Numbered from the stretch's first letter, positions 1 to 7,779 are shown. The stretch is DNA of 64,000 bases from DATATV01 sp035551355 (GCA_035551355.1 DASZNF010000108.1:1-64000); one strand, 5' to 3'. Translations and numbers: made by a program. Notes: generated by a model from the sequence alone, not told the origin.

Positions 1-75
1 CGTCACCAGCGCGCGGCTGGGCGCGGTGCGGCCCCACCCGGTCAGCACCCGTTCCGTCCCGTTGAGCCTGGTCAT
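1..75 (-). CDS. dprE1: DprE1-like FAD-dependent decaprenylphosphoryl-ribose 2'-oxidase, N-terminus only
   Basis: Only the first 25 codons are in the window; the gene runs off the left edge. The translated start contains LTGWGRTAPS, the hallmark N-terminal motif of DprE1, the FAD enzyme that oxidises decaprenylphosphoryl-ribose on the way to decaprenylphosphoryl-arabinose. The ATG at 75 lies 23 bp after the stop of the UbiA-family gene, so the two look co-transcribed on the minus strand. The assignment rests on one short motif plus a fitting neighbour. Another VAO-family FAD oxidoreductase cannot be excluded. Confidence 0.7.
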   Translation of the reverse strand, partial: MTRLNGTERVLTGWGRTAPSRALVT

Positions 76-98
76 CTGGTTCGCCTCATTAAATAAAA

Positions 99-1058
99 TC
101 ACTGCCCGAAATCCAGCAGACCGGCAGCGAACAGCAACAGCCAGACCAGTTCGAAGCTGGCGATCGCGGCGTCCCGGGTAAGCAGATCCTCCACCGGGCG
201 GGTGGTGGGCCGGGAGGTCAGCCAGTCGAACCGGGCCAGCGCCGCGGCCAGCGCCACCGCGCTGGCCAGGTGCCAGCCGCGCAGCCACGCCCCGTGTTCC
301 CCGAGCGCCCACAGCAGGTAGGTGATGACCATCGCGGCCGCGGTCAGCCGCTGGGTCAGCCGCAGCGCCGCGGGCCGGTACCAGCGCATCGCGGGCCGGT
401 GCCGGGCCGCCTCAGCGCCGAGCACGGTCAGTTCGGTGAAGCGCTTGGCCGTGGCGACCAGCAGCGCGCCGAGGCTGCACACCAGCAGGAACCACACCGA
501 CGGGACGACGTGCGTGGCGGCCGCGCCGCCCAGCACCCGGAGCAGGAAGCCGGACGCCACGAACAGCAGCTCCAGCACCGGCACGTGCTTGAGCACCAGG
601 CTGTAGAGCAGGGACAGGGACAGGTAGCCGGCGACGATAAGGGCCAGCAGCGGCACCCGGAACACCGGTCCGGCGGCGATGGCCAGGGCAGCGCACCCCA
701 CCGCCACCAGCATCGCGTGGGACCTGCGGAGGTCGCCGGCCGCGATGGGCCGGAACCGCTTGACCGGATGCCGGCGGTCCCTTTCCACGTCGAGTACGTC
801 GTTGACCAGGTAGACGGCCACCGACGCGGCGCAGAACGCGACCGCCGCCATCAGTGCGTAGGCCGGGCCGTCGTCCCGGCCGAGCGAAGCCCCGGCCAGC
901 GGCGCGGCGAATACCAGCAGGTTCTTGGGCCACTGCCGGGGCCGGGCGGCCCGCAGCAGGGCCACCGGCCAATGGAGCGGCCTCGGGAGCCAGGCCGGGA
1001 GCGTGGCGGCGTGCTCGGATCCCGGCCGCGTCCGGGCCGGGTTGAACGGTGCCGTCAC
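99..1058 (-). CDS. ubiA: UbiA-family decaprenyl-phosphate phosphoribosyltransferase
   Basis: A 319-residue polytopic membrane protein of the UbiA prenyltransferase superfamily. The Asp-rich motif NDVLDVERD (about residues 86-94), followed by HPVKRFRPIAAG, matches the decaprenyl-phosphate:PRPP phosphoribosyltransferase branch (Rv3806c type), which makes the arabinan precursor. A second motif, KRFTEL, lies in the later cytoplasmic loop. I start it at GTG 1058 because this overlaps the TGA of the upstream gene (GTGA) and fits the family length; the open frame further upstream is antisense-like noise. It sits between the phosphodiester glycosidase gene and the DprE1-like start in one minus-strand operon. 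Function is inferred from motifs and context. Confidence 0.85.
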   Translation of the reverse strand: MTAPFNPARTRPGSEHAATLPAWLPRPLHWPVALLRAARPRQWPKNLLVFAAPLAGASLGRDDGPAYALMAAVAFCAASVAVYLVNDVLDVERDRRHPVKRFRPIAAGDLRRSHAMLVAVGCAALAIAAGPVFRVPLLALIVAGYLSLSLLYSLVLKHVPVLELLFVASGFLLRVLGGAAATHVVPSVWFLLVCSLGALLVATAKRFTELTVLGAEAARHRPAMRWYRPAALRLTQRLTAAAMVITYLLWALGEHGAWLRGWHLASAVALAAALARFDWLTSRPTTRPVEDLLTRDAAIASFELVWLLLFAAGLLDFGQ

Positions 1059-2272
1059 CGGGCGAAGACCGCGGTGAAGTCGCGGCTGTTGAGGGAGTAG
1101 TAGCGGTTGGCCGGCTCCTGCTGGTCCGGCAGCAGGTTCACCGGGGACGGGTCGGCCGTGCTGGGCACCGGCTTGTAGTACATGTACGACATCCACGTGG
1201 GGTTGATGTCGAGCTGCATGGCCTCCACGGCCCCGGCCCGCTGCAGCAGATCAGCCAGCGTCCGCACCGACAGGGCGGGACCGTAGACGAACACGATCCG
1301 CCCGTCGCGGGTGACGCCGACGCCGGACCGCCAGACGTCATAGCCGCCGCCGAGGGTGGCGCCCCACTGGCTCTGCACGTTCTGGTCCACCGAGGTGGGG
1401 ACCACGCCGTGGTCGACGATCAGCTTCAGGTTCTGCCTGACCCCTACGACCTGCGACGTCATGCGCACGTCCCGGCCCCACACGCCGACCGTGACCTTCC
1501 CGTTGCGGTAGTAGACCATCGACGCTGCGCCGGTGGTGAGGGTGCCCTTGGTGATGCCGTTCAGGTAGAAGCCCCCACCCGCTTGATTGATCTTGAAACC
1601 GCCGTTGAACGTGGCCAGCAGGCCCGCCCGCGATCCGGGCGGCAGGTAGGGGGCGTAGCCCCAGTTCGCGGGCCCGGGGTCTTCGTGGCCCGGGCGGAGC
1701 TGGAACTGCAGCAGCCGCGGGTCCATGGACGCGATGCCCGCCACGTAAGAGGTGTGCACATTGTCCGGCCGCAGGTAGGTGCCGTAGATGGCGGGGACGC
1801 CGTGGACGCTGGCCAGCACCCGCCACTGCCCCTCACCGGGCAGCGGGCTTCCGGCCGGTGAAGTGAGCCGGGCCGGGACGTCCGCGGTCACCGGATTAGC
1901 GGACGCCCCGGCTCGGGGCTTGTTGGCTCCCGCGGCCGGGCCGGACGGCGCGGTCAGCGAGAACTGCGGCTTGCCCCCCACCTTCGGCGGGTTGTACGAG
2001 ATCCACTCGCCGAAGGTCACGATCGGCCCCAGGTAGTGGTCCCGGGCCCATTCCGCCAGCCGGGCCGACGTGCCGGTGTTACCCGGGGCGGTCAGCGTCT
2101 GGCCGACGGAGAAGGCCACCCAGCACAGCAGGACGGTGAACCCCAGGGTCACCACCTTGACGGCGCGGTGACCCCAGAACCGCCGCATCAGCCCAGGCCG
2201 GCGGCGGTGCCCCCGCGCTCGGATGGGCGGGCGCGCCGGACGACGGTGGGGCCCACGGCCGGTCATGACCAT
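1055..2272 (-). CDS. Membrane-anchored phosphodiester glycosidase family (NAGPA domain) protein
   Basis: A 405-residue protein with an Arg-rich cytoplasmic N-terminus, one membrane segment at about residues 38-57, and a large extracytoplasmic C-terminal NAGPA-type domain. Family hallmarks are ATFNGGFK, the GGGFYLNG loop, the GVWGRDV segment and the AMQLDINP motif near the end. Members hydrolyse glycosyl-phosphodiester bonds, so a role in wall polysaccharide or lipid-linked sugar turnover is plausible but unproven. It is the first gene of the minus-strand run that continues into ubiA and the DprE1-like gene, with a 4-bp overlap. ATG 2272 and ATG 2266 are both possible starts; neither has a clear ribosome-binding site. 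Confidence 0.8.
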   Translation of the reverse strand: MVMTGRGPHRRPARPPIRARGHRRRPGLMRRFWGHRAVKVVTLGFTVLLCWVAFSVGQTLTAPGNTGTSARLAEWARDHYLGPIVTFGEWISYNPPKVGGKPQFSLTAPSGPAAGANKPRAGASANPVTADVPARLTSPAGSPLPGEGQWRVLASVHGVPAIYGTYLRPDNVHTSYVAGIASMDPRLLQFQLRPGHEDPGPANWGYAPYLPPGSRAGLLATFNGGFKINQAGGGFYLNGITKGTLTTGAASMVYYRNGKVTVGVWGRDVRMTSQVVGVRQNLKLIVDHGVVPTSVDQNVQSQWGATLGGGYDVWRSGVGVTRDGRIVFVYGPALSVRTLADLLQRAGAVEAMQLDINPTWMSYMYYKPVPSTADPSPVNLLPDQQEPANRYYSLNSRDFTAVFAR

Positions 2273-2391
2273 TACACCAGGGTGGGGGCGCAGGGCCGAG
2301 GGACTGGTTGAGGAACCGTTCAGAATCAGTTAAGACGGGCAGATTTCAACGGTGACGGCGCGGCGGGCCGCCGTCAGGTACGTTTCTGCCG

Positions 2392-2820
2392 ATGACGGAC
2401 TGGATCTTCCAGGGCAGCGGCAAGAGCAAGCGGCATGACCTGGACGCCGCGCTGGCCAAGTCGCGGGTGCGCTCCTGGCGGACGCCGCGTTACCGGGACC
2501 AGACGGCGCCGGGCGATCGCGTCTGGCTGCAGGTGGTGGGACGAGACGCGCCCGGCATCTACTTCCTGGCGACGATCATCGCTCCCACCTACGAGGACCC
2601 CGAATGGCAGGTGGGGGACTCCCCGTACGCACGGTGGCGGACCGACATCAGGGTGGACTACCGCATCGATCCGCCGCTGCTGAGAGTGGAGCTGCGGGCA
2701 GCGGCCGACCTGAGCTCGTTCTGGCCGTTCCGGGGTTTCCAGGGCTCGACCATGCCGGTGCCCCCCGATATTGCCACCGCGTTGCGAGAGCGGGCCGCGC
2801 AACGCCTGGCCGCGCTGTGA
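2392..2820 (+). CDS. EVE domain-containing protein
   Basis: A 142-residue single-domain protein. The opening WIFQG, the central DRVWLQVVG and GIYFLATI strands and the closing WPFRGFQGS are typical of EVE (PUA-like) domains, which bind modified bases in nucleic acids. It is a stand-alone EVE protein with no attached nuclease. It is divergent from the glycosidase gene, and the 119 bp between them must hold both promoters. No partner gene suggests a specific substrate. Confidence 0.75.
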   Translation: MTDWIFQGSGKSKRHDLDAALAKSRVRSWRTPRYRDQTAPGDRVWLQVVGRDAPGIYFLATIIAPTYEDPEWQVGDSPYARWRTDIRVDYRIDPPLLRVELRAAADLSSFWPFRGFQGSTMPVPPDIATALRERAAQRLAAL

Positions 2821-2867
2821 CGAAACGGCGGGCGGCGGGCGGCAGGTACCGGCGGTCATCTTGATTG

Positions 2868-2910
2868 TTGTCAGGCTGCGCCTTACTTTGTCAGGCGTAG
2901 CCTGACAAAG
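2868..2910. promoter_or_regulatory. Tandem dyad operator over the leader of the ClpX-type zinc-finger gene
   Basis: A perfect inverted repeat with 11-bp arms (CTTTGTCAGGC / GCCTGACAAAG) around a 3-bp centre spans 2886-2910. Its right arm abuts the Shine-Dalgarno of the gene starting at 2922. A second, degenerate copy (TTGTCAGGC, then GCCTTAC) starts 20 bp upstream at 2868, two helical turns away. The AGGC-nnn-GCCT core resembles DtxR/IdeR/MntR-type boxes, but the flanks differ from the classical iron box. A metal-dependent repressor is a guess; a dedicated regulator is equally possible. Confidence 0.6.
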
Positions 2911-2921
2911 GAGATCGTGTG

Positions 2922-3290
2922 ATGCCTGCTGCGACAGAGCAGCCCGTGCTGGCCGCGTGCTCGTTCTGCCTGAAGCCGAATACCGAGGTGAGGAGGCTGG
3001 TCGCCGGGCCCGGGGTGTATATCTGCGACGGCTGCGTGGCGTTGTGCGCGCAGTTGGTGGACGGCCCGCCTAACCCGGTGCCTCAGCTCGCGGCCTGGGA
3101 ACATGCGGCCAGCGTCGATGAGGTACTGGAAAGCCTGCCTCGGATCGCGGCCGCGGGCGCACAGGTGGAGCGGCATCTGACCGGGTGGGTGCGGAGGGCC
3201 CGGGAACTGGGCGCGACATGGGCGCGGATCGGCGAGACCCTCGGGATGACTCGCCAATCAGCATGGGAGCGATTCTCGGGCGAAGAGTAG
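2922..3290 (+). CDS. ClpX-type C4 zinc-finger protein with C-terminal helix-turn-helix-like segment
   Basis: A 122-residue protein. Cysteines 13, 16, 35 and 38 (CSFC and CDGC) form the C4 zinc finger found at the N-terminus of ClpX. No AAA+ module follows. Instead the C-terminal part (about residues 95-119, LGATWARIGETLGMTRQSAW) reads like a helix-turn-helix. GTG 2919 is possible, but ATG 2922 gives better spacing to the AAGGAG site. The gene lies directly behind a tandem dyad operator, so it is probably tightly repressed. It may be a small DNA- or client-binding adaptor; the function is unknown. Confidence 0.75.
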   Translation: MPAATEQPVLAACSFCLKPNTEVRRLVAGPGVYICDGCVALCAQLVDGPPNPVPQLAAWEHAASVDEVLESLPRIAAAGAQVERHLTGWVRRARELGATWARIGETLGMTRQSAWERFSGEE

Positions 3291-3294
3291 GGCG

Positions 3295-3762
3295 CTACTG
3301 GTCGCCCAGGGCCATCCACCGTTCCGGGGCGGCGAGGGGGGTGAACCCCAGCTTGGCGTAGACACCGTGGGCGTCGGCGGTGGCCAACAGGATACGGCGC
3401 AGGCCGTACGGGGCGAGGTGATCGCGGGCGGCAGAAACCAGCGCCGTGCCCAGGCTCTGGCCGCGGACGGCCGGGTCGATGTAGACGTCGCACAGCCAGG
3501 CGAAGTCCGCGTAGTCGGTGACCACCCGTGCGTAGCCGACCTGGACGCCGGAGCCGGCCCGGTACGCGCCGAAGTTCAGCGAGCCGGCGATGGCCCGGTC
3601 CTGCTTGGCCCGGGACCGGCCGAGCGCCCAGTAGGCGTCCTGCGACAGCCACCGGTGGATCAGGGCCGCGTCCAGACGTGCCGGATCGGCGGAGATCTCG
3701 TACCCGGCGGGCGCATCGAAGGACTCAGTGTTCACGGCCAGATTGTCCACGAGCGGATTCAA
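3295..3762 (-). CDS. GNAT family N-acetyltransferase
   Basis: A 155-residue acetyltransferase. It has the GNAT core with WLCDVYIDPAVRGQSLGTAL, which carries the acetyl-CoA pyrophosphate loop (R/Q-x-x-G-x-G/A), and a C-terminal YAKLGFTPL motif. This arrangement is typical of small-molecule or antibiotic acetyltransferases of unknown substrate. It converges on the zinc-finger gene, with only 4 bp between the stops. The substrate cannot be read from the sequence. Confidence 0.8.
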   Translation of the reverse strand: MNPLVDNLAVNTESFDAPAGYEISADPARLDAALIHRWLSQDAYWALGRSRAKQDRAIAGSLNFGAYRAGSGVQVGYARVVTDYADFAWLCDVYIDPAVRGQSLGTALVSAARDHLAPYGLRRILLATADAHGVYAKLGFTPLAAPERWMALGDQ

Positions 3763-3768
3763 GCAGGA

Positions 3769-4317
3769 TCAACGGCCACCGGGCCAGTCATTAACCACAT
3801 GCCCGGGGCACTGCGGGGACTCAGGGGGCGGGGTGGACTCGGGGGGCGGGGGGCCGAGGGGGGCCGGGGGGCCGAGGGGGGCCGGGGGGCCGAGGGGGGC
3901 CGGGGGGCCGAGGGCTTCGGCCAGGACGGGGGGGATGGAGCGCTTGCCCGAGCCGTCGGTGGCGATGACGACGTAGACGGTGCGGGCGGTGCAGGTGGGG
4001 ATGCCGTCGCGGCGGGTCTGGAAGTCCAGGGCGAAGCTGGTGGTACCGACCCGGGCGGTCGAGACGGCGACGCGGGCATTGTCCTGCCAGCGCAGGCCGG
4101 CGTGCCAGTCGATGTCGGTGTGGACGAGCTGCGCGTCGAAGCCGGATTCGATCATTTTCTCGTAGGGCAGGCCGCGGGCAACCAGGAACGCGTTGAACGC
4201 CTCGTCGAAGTAGGTCAGGTACCAGGCGTTGAACACAACTCCCTGGGCGTCGACCTCCATATAACGAACCTGAACGGGGAACTCGAAGACCGGGCGGTCA
4301 CCAGGCACATCACTCAC
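3769..4317 (-). CDS. Acyl-CoA thioesterase (4-hydroxybenzoyl-CoA thioesterase-like) with Pro-rich repeat tail
   Basis: The first ~135 residues form a hotdog thioesterase. VRYMEVDAQGVVFNAWYLTYFDEAF carries the D-x-x-G-x-V-x-N signature, and HTDIDWHAGLRW follows the family pattern. Such enzymes release acids from short or aromatic acyl-CoA esters. After SIPPVLAEALG the protein continues in an unusual GPPAPL hexapeptide repeat encoded by an 18-bp DNA repeat. I use GTG 4317, in front of VSDVPGDRP; an ATG at 4359 is also open. Neither start has a clear ribosome-binding site. The tail is not part of the domain and may result from repeat expansion over the original stop. Confidence 0.75.
   Translation of the reverse strand: MSDVPGDRPVFEFPVQVRYMEVDAQGVVFNAWYLTYFDEAFNAFLVARGLPYEKMIESGFDAQLVHTDIDWHAGLRWQDNARVAVSTARVGTTSFALDFQTRRDGIPTCTARTVYVVIATDGSGKRSIPPVLAEALGPPAPLGPPAPLGPPAPLGPPPPESTPPPESPQCPGHVVNDWPGGR
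3847..3914. repeat. 18-bp G-rich tandem repeat, about 3.8 copies
   Basis: The unit CGGGGGGCCGAGGGGGGC repeats head to tail with no mismatch in copies 1-3 and a truncated fourth. Because the unit is a multiple of three, it encodes in-frame LGPPAP repeats in the tail of the thioesterase gene on the other strand. The runs of six G make slippage and copy-number change likely. Confidence 0.9.
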
Positions 4318-4507
4318 GATGCCATCTGGTGGCGGCGTGGCGCAACGCGGGAGCGGCAAGCGGCGGCCGGACTAACTGACCGGGGGATGCCCGCAGGCCG
4401 CGTTCGATTTCAGGCTGTTCTGATTCAAGGGCCAGCAGATGGGTAACGACCAGCGCCCAGTGAAGGCCTGCAGCCCGGCACCTGCGCGACCTCATGAGGA
4501 GGTACTC

Positions 4508-5419
4508 ATGACCAACGATCCCCTGATGCGCGGACTCGGCTGGCTCAGCCTCGGTCTCGGCATTCCGCCCCTGGTGGCACCGGGCGAATTCGGCCAGGCG
4601 CTCGGCGTCGGCGACTCGCCCCGGCACCGTGGCGCGTCCGCGTTCGTCGGCGTGCGGGAACTGGCCGCGGCGGCCGGGCTGCTGGGCCAGCAGAACCCGA
4701 TCTGGCTGTGGAGCCGGGTCGGGGGTGACCTGATGGACCTGACCATGCTGGGCATCGCGCTGAAGAACCACGACGGCCGCGGGCTGTCCCGGACGGCGGC
4801 CGCCACCGCGGCAGTGGCCGGCATCACCGGGGTGGACGTGTACGCCGCGGTCACCAGATCACGGAAGGCGACCCCGATGGAAGTGCACGGCACGACCACC
4901 GTGGCCAAGCCGCGGCAGGAGACCTATGAGATGTGGCGGCGGCTGGAGGAACTGCCCCAGTTCATGGCGCACGTGGATGAGGTTCGCACCACCGGGAGGG
5001 GCCGGACCCACTGGCGGGCCGGCGCCCCGTTCGGCACCACCGTCGAATGGGACGCGGACATCGTCGACGACGTGCCCGGCGAGCACATCAGCTGGCGCTC
5101 GGTGGACGGGGCCGACATCCGCAACCAGGGCGACGTGCGGTTCGTCCCCGCGCCGGGCGGCCGGGGCACCGAAGTGCACGTGAAACTGCATTACGAGATG
5201 CCGGGCGGGAAGCTCGGCGAGACGGTGGCGCGCCTGTACGGCGAGGATCCGCACCAGCAGCTGGACGACGACCTGCGCCGGTTCAAGCAGGTGGCCGAGA
5301 CCGGTGAGGTGGTGCGGTCAGACGGCGCCCCGGGCGGCAAGCGGGCCCGGCGGGAGTTCCCGCAGCACCCGGCGCGGCCGTTGTCACCCGAAGAACTCGA
5401 GAAGGAGGTGCTGACGTGA
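4508..5419 (+). CDS. DUF4267-like membrane segment fused to SRPBCC (polyketide cyclase-like) domain
   Basis: A 303-residue protein. The first ~120 residues are hydrophobic with Gly-rich helices (GLGWLSLGLGI, VRELAAAAGLL), resembling DUF4267 membrane proteins. Residues ~125-265 form an SRPBCC ligand-binding fold (ETYEMWRRLEELPQFMAHV, ISWRSVDG, TEVHVKLHYEMPGG), as in COQ10/cyclase-dehydrase proteins. The C-terminus is polar. ATG 4508 follows GAGGAGG at good spacing. Its stop overlaps the GTG of the alcohol dehydrogenase, so the two are translationally coupled and probably act together. Substrate unknown. Confidence 0.8.
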   Translation: MTNDPLMRGLGWLSLGLGIPPLVAPGEFGQALGVGDSPRHRGASAFVGVRELAAAAGLLGQQNPIWLWSRVGGDLMDLTMLGIALKNHDGRGLSRTAAATAAVAGITGVDVYAAVTRSRKATPMEVHGTTTVAKPRQETYEMWRRLEELPQFMAHVDEVRTTGRGRTHWRAGAPFGTTVEWDADIVDDVPGEHISWRSVDGADIRNQGDVRFVPAPGGRGTEVHVKLHYEMPGGKLGETVARLYGEDPHQQLDDDLRRFKQVAETGEVVRSDGAPGGKRARREFPQHPARPLSPEELEKEVLT

Positions 5420-6594
5420 AAGCCAACTGCTGGATGGCCCCGCTCAACGTGAAGGTGCAGGACGTCCCCGACCCGGTGATGCTCAACCGGCGGGACGCGA
5501 TCGTCAAGATCACGTCGTCGGCGATCTGCGGCTCCGATCTGCACCTCCTGGACGGCTACGTGCCCACCATGCAGCGGGGCGACGTAATGGGCCACGAGTT
5601 CATGGGCGAGGTCGTCGATGTCGGCCCGGACGTCGACCCGCACAAGGTGCGGATCGGGGACCGGGTCGTGGTCCCGTTCCCGATCGCCTGCGGGGCGTGC
5701 CTGGCCTGCCAGGCCGGGCTGTACTCCTGCTGCGAGAACACCAACCCCAATGCGGGCCTGGCCGAAAAGTTCTTCGGCCACCCGGTGGCCGGCATCTTCG
5801 GCTACTCCCACCTGACCGGCGGGTTCGCCGGCGGGCAGGCGGAGTACGCCCGGGTCCCGTTCGCCGACGTCAACCCGCTCAAGATCGAAGATGACGACCT
5901 GACCGACGAGCAGGTGCTGTTCCTGTCCGACATCCTGCCCACCGGTTACATGGGCGCGGATATGTGCGAGATCACCGGCGGGGACGTGGTCGCGGTCTGG
6001 GGCGCCGGGCCGGTCGGGCAGTTCGCCATGGACAGCGCCCGGGTGCTGGGCGCGGAGAAGATCATCGCCATCGACAAGGAGCCGTACCGGCTGGCCATGG
6101 CGGCCGACGCCGGTTACGAGACCATCAACTTCGCCAGCACCGACGTGCGGTCCGAGCTGCTGGAGCTGACTGGCGGCCGGGGGCCGGACAAGTGCATCGA
6201 CGCGGTGGGGCTGGAGGCCACCCACGGCAGCGCGCCCATCTACGCCTACGACAAGGCCAAGCAGGCGGTCCGGGCCGAGAGCGACCGCCCGCACGCGCTG
6301 CGCCAGGCCATCATGAGCTGCCGCAACGGCGGCATCGTGTCGGTCATCGGCGTCTACGGCGGGCTGATCGACAAGTTCCCGGCCGGAGCGTGGATGAACC
6401 GGGCGCTGACCCTGAAGACCGGCCAGTGCCACGTGCAGCGCTACATGAAGCCGCTGCTGAACCGGATCCGGAACCACGAGATCGACCCGCCCCGGATCAT
6501 CACCCACACGCTGCCGCTGTCGGAGGCGCCCCGCGGCTACGACATCTTCAAGCACAAGAAGGACAATTGCGAGAAGGTCGTCCTGAAGCCGTGA
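5416..6594 (+). CDS. Zinc-dependent alcohol dehydrogenase (glutathione-independent formaldehyde dehydrogenase-like)
   Basis: A 392-residue medium-chain dehydrogenase. It has the catalytic zinc motif CGSDLH, GHEFMGEVVDVG, a structural-zinc cysteine cluster (CGACLACQAGLYSCC) and a Rossmann glycine motif VWGAGPVGQFA. The inserts around residues 100-125 and 270-290 and the closing HKKDNCEKVVLKP match the glutathione-independent formaldehyde dehydrogenase subgroup. The GTG start at 5416 overlaps the stop of the SRPBCC gene. It may oxidise formaldehyde or a hemiacetal or alcohol; the exact substrate is not evident. Confidence 0.85.
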   Translation: MKANCWMAPLNVKVQDVPDPVMLNRRDAIVKITSSAICGSDLHLLDGYVPTMQRGDVMGHEFMGEVVDVGPDVDPHKVRIGDRVVVPFPIACGACLACQAGLYSCCENTNPNAGLAEKFFGHPVAGIFGYSHLTGGFAGGQAEYARVPFADVNPLKIEDDDLTDEQVLFLSDILPTGYMGADMCEITGGDVVAVWGAGPVGQFAMDSARVLGAEKIIAIDKEPYRLAMAADAGYETINFASTDVRSELLELTGGRGPDKCIDAVGLEATHGSAPIYAYDKAKQAVRAESDRPHALRQAIMSCRNGGIVSVIGVYGGLIDKFPAGAWMNRALTLKTGQCHVQRYMKPLLNRIRNHEIDPPRIITHTLPLSEAPRGYDIFKHKKDNCEKVVLKP

Positions 6595-6620
6595 CCTGAG
6601 ATGCCCCGGGCCTGGGCCGG

Positions 6621-7088
6621 CTAGCGGCGGCTCAGCGGGAGCGCGAACCAGAGCAGGCCGAACATGGTCAGCGCGAGCACGGCGATCACGGTCCCGGTGC
6701 CGTAGCCCGCCACGAAGCCGGCCACCAGCAGGACCGACGTGGACACGGCCAGGCCGACCGTGATCAAGCCCAGGATGGCCATGACGTTGGCCGCCCGGAC
6801 CAGATTCTCCTTCTCACCCTGGCGGAACACCAGCCGGTGGTAGGCGACCGGTCCCAGCAGCAGCGCGGTGGCCACCGCGGCCAGGATCAGGCAGGCCAGG
6901 TACAGGTCGCGTTCCCCGCCGGTGAGCTGCTTGAACACCGTGGTGAACGGCAGCGAGAGCAGGAACCCGAACAGGACCTGCACCCCCAGGCCCGCCACCC
7001 GCAGTTCCTGGAGCAGTTCGGCCAGGTTGCGGTCGTCCCGCTCGGCCTGGGTCTCGTCCCGCGAATCCGGGCCACTTCCCGGTTCCAT
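6621..7088 (-). CDS. DUF6328 family four-helix membrane protein
   Basis: A 155-residue protein with a charged N-terminus (ETQAERDDRNLAELLQELRVA) and four hydrophobic helices. The motif GVQVLFGFLLSLPFTTVF is typical of DUF6328, a conserved actinobacterial membrane family of unknown function. ATG 7088 follows a strong AGGAGGTG site, which rules out the much longer open frame upstream. It is divergent from the S4 protein gene. Confidence 0.85.
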   Translation of the reverse strand: MEPGSGPDSRDETQAERDDRNLAELLQELRVAGLGVQVLFGFLLSLPFTTVFKQLTGGERDLYLACLILAAVATALLLGPVAYHRLVFRQGEKENLVRAANVMAILGLITVGLAVSTSVLLVAGFVAGYGTGTVIAVLALTMFGLLWFALPLSRR

Positions 7089-7133
7089 GGCAGCACCTCC
7101 TGGCCGGCACCTACGGGCGGGCCAGATTACAGT

Positions 7134-7520
7134 GTGCGGGTGGGCGACGCGGAATCCGGGCGGGTGGACAGCTGGATCTGGTCGGTCCGGCTGGCCAAAA
7201 CCCGGTCCGCCGCCGCCACGGCCTGCCGGGCCGGGCACGTCCGGGTCAACGGGACGCGGGTCAAGCCGGCGCACGTCGTGCGACCCGGCGACGAGGTCCG
7301 GGTCCGCCAGGAGGACCGCGACCGCATCGTGGAGATCGTCCGAATCATCAGCAAGCGGGTCAGCGCCCCGGTGGCGGCCGAATGCTACGTAGACAACAGC
7401 CCGGCCCCGCCGCCCCGGGAACGGGCCGTCGTGGTGGCCGTCCGCGAGCGCGGCGCCGGCCGTCCCACCAAGCGGGACCGCCGCACGATGGAGAAATGGG
7501 TCCGCGGGCTGCACCAGTAG
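7134..7520 (+). CDS. S4 domain RNA-binding protein (Hsp15-like)
   Basis: A protein of about 128 residues. SGRVDSWIWSVRLAKTRSAAATACRAG opens an S4 RNA-binding domain (residues ~8-70; VRVNGTRVKPAHVVRPGDEV), and the Arg/Lys-rich tail RPTKRDRRTMEKW is as in Hsp15-type ribosome-rescue factors that bind free 50S subunits. GTG 7134 and GTG 7140 are both in frame. No Shine-Dalgarno is visible, so a leaderless transcript is possible. It lies 45 bp from the divergent DUF6328 gene. Confidence 0.8.
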   Translation: MRVGDAESGRVDSWIWSVRLAKTRSAAATACRAGHVRVNGTRVKPAHVVRPGDEVRVRQEDRDRIVEIVRIISKRVSAPVAAECYVDNSPAPPPRERAVVVAVRERGAGRPTKRDRRTMEKWVRGLHQ

Positions 7521-7530
7521 GCTGCCGGCC

Positions 7531-7650
7531 ATGACGGGCTACGTCGACGGGCGGATCGTGTGTGACGACCAGGGCCTGCTGATCCGGCACTACGGGTCAG
7601 GATTCACGACTGCGGCCACGGCTTCGATCTCCACCAGCTGGTCGCGGTAG
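7531..7650 (+). pseudogene. Truncated 5' end of an unidentified gene
   Basis: An ATG frame starts MTGYVDGRIVCDDQGLLIRHY, which reads as a genuine protein start. At about 7594 it runs into DNA that codes, on the opposite strand, for the end of a RidA-like protein, and it stops at 7650 after 39 codons. I interpret it as a gene cut by a deletion or insertion. The original family is not certain; a small PH-like domain protein is only a guess. Confidence 0.5.
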
Positions 7651-7742
7651 CCGAGCACGGTGACGCCCATCAGCGTGCTGGGCACATCGTGTTCGCCGAA
7701 GGCGTCCCGCACCACCTCCCAGGCCGCTGATGTGGGCGTGAG
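7590..7742 (-). pseudogene. C-terminal remnant of a RidA (YjgF/YER057c) family protein
   Basis: About 50 codons ending in a stop at 7590 translate as TSAAWEVVRDAFGEHDVPSTLMGVTVLG and continue YRDQLVEIEAVAAVV, the conserved C-terminal third of RidA enamine/imine deaminases. The N-terminal two thirds and any start codon are missing; upstream the frame dissolves into the leader of ilvA. RidA relieves damage from the 2-aminoacrylate made by threonine/serine dehydratases, so its remnant beside ilvA is a meaningful loss. Frame and motif are clear; the boundaries are approximate. Confidence 0.65.
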
Positions 7743-7779
7743 CCGGCGGGTTCCCGGCCCGGTGCGGCAAACTGAGCCG

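Noticed and set aside
3847..3914. Possible CRISPR-like repeat
   Set aside because: The units are 18 bp and directly tandem without spacers; this is a simple in-frame tandem repeat.
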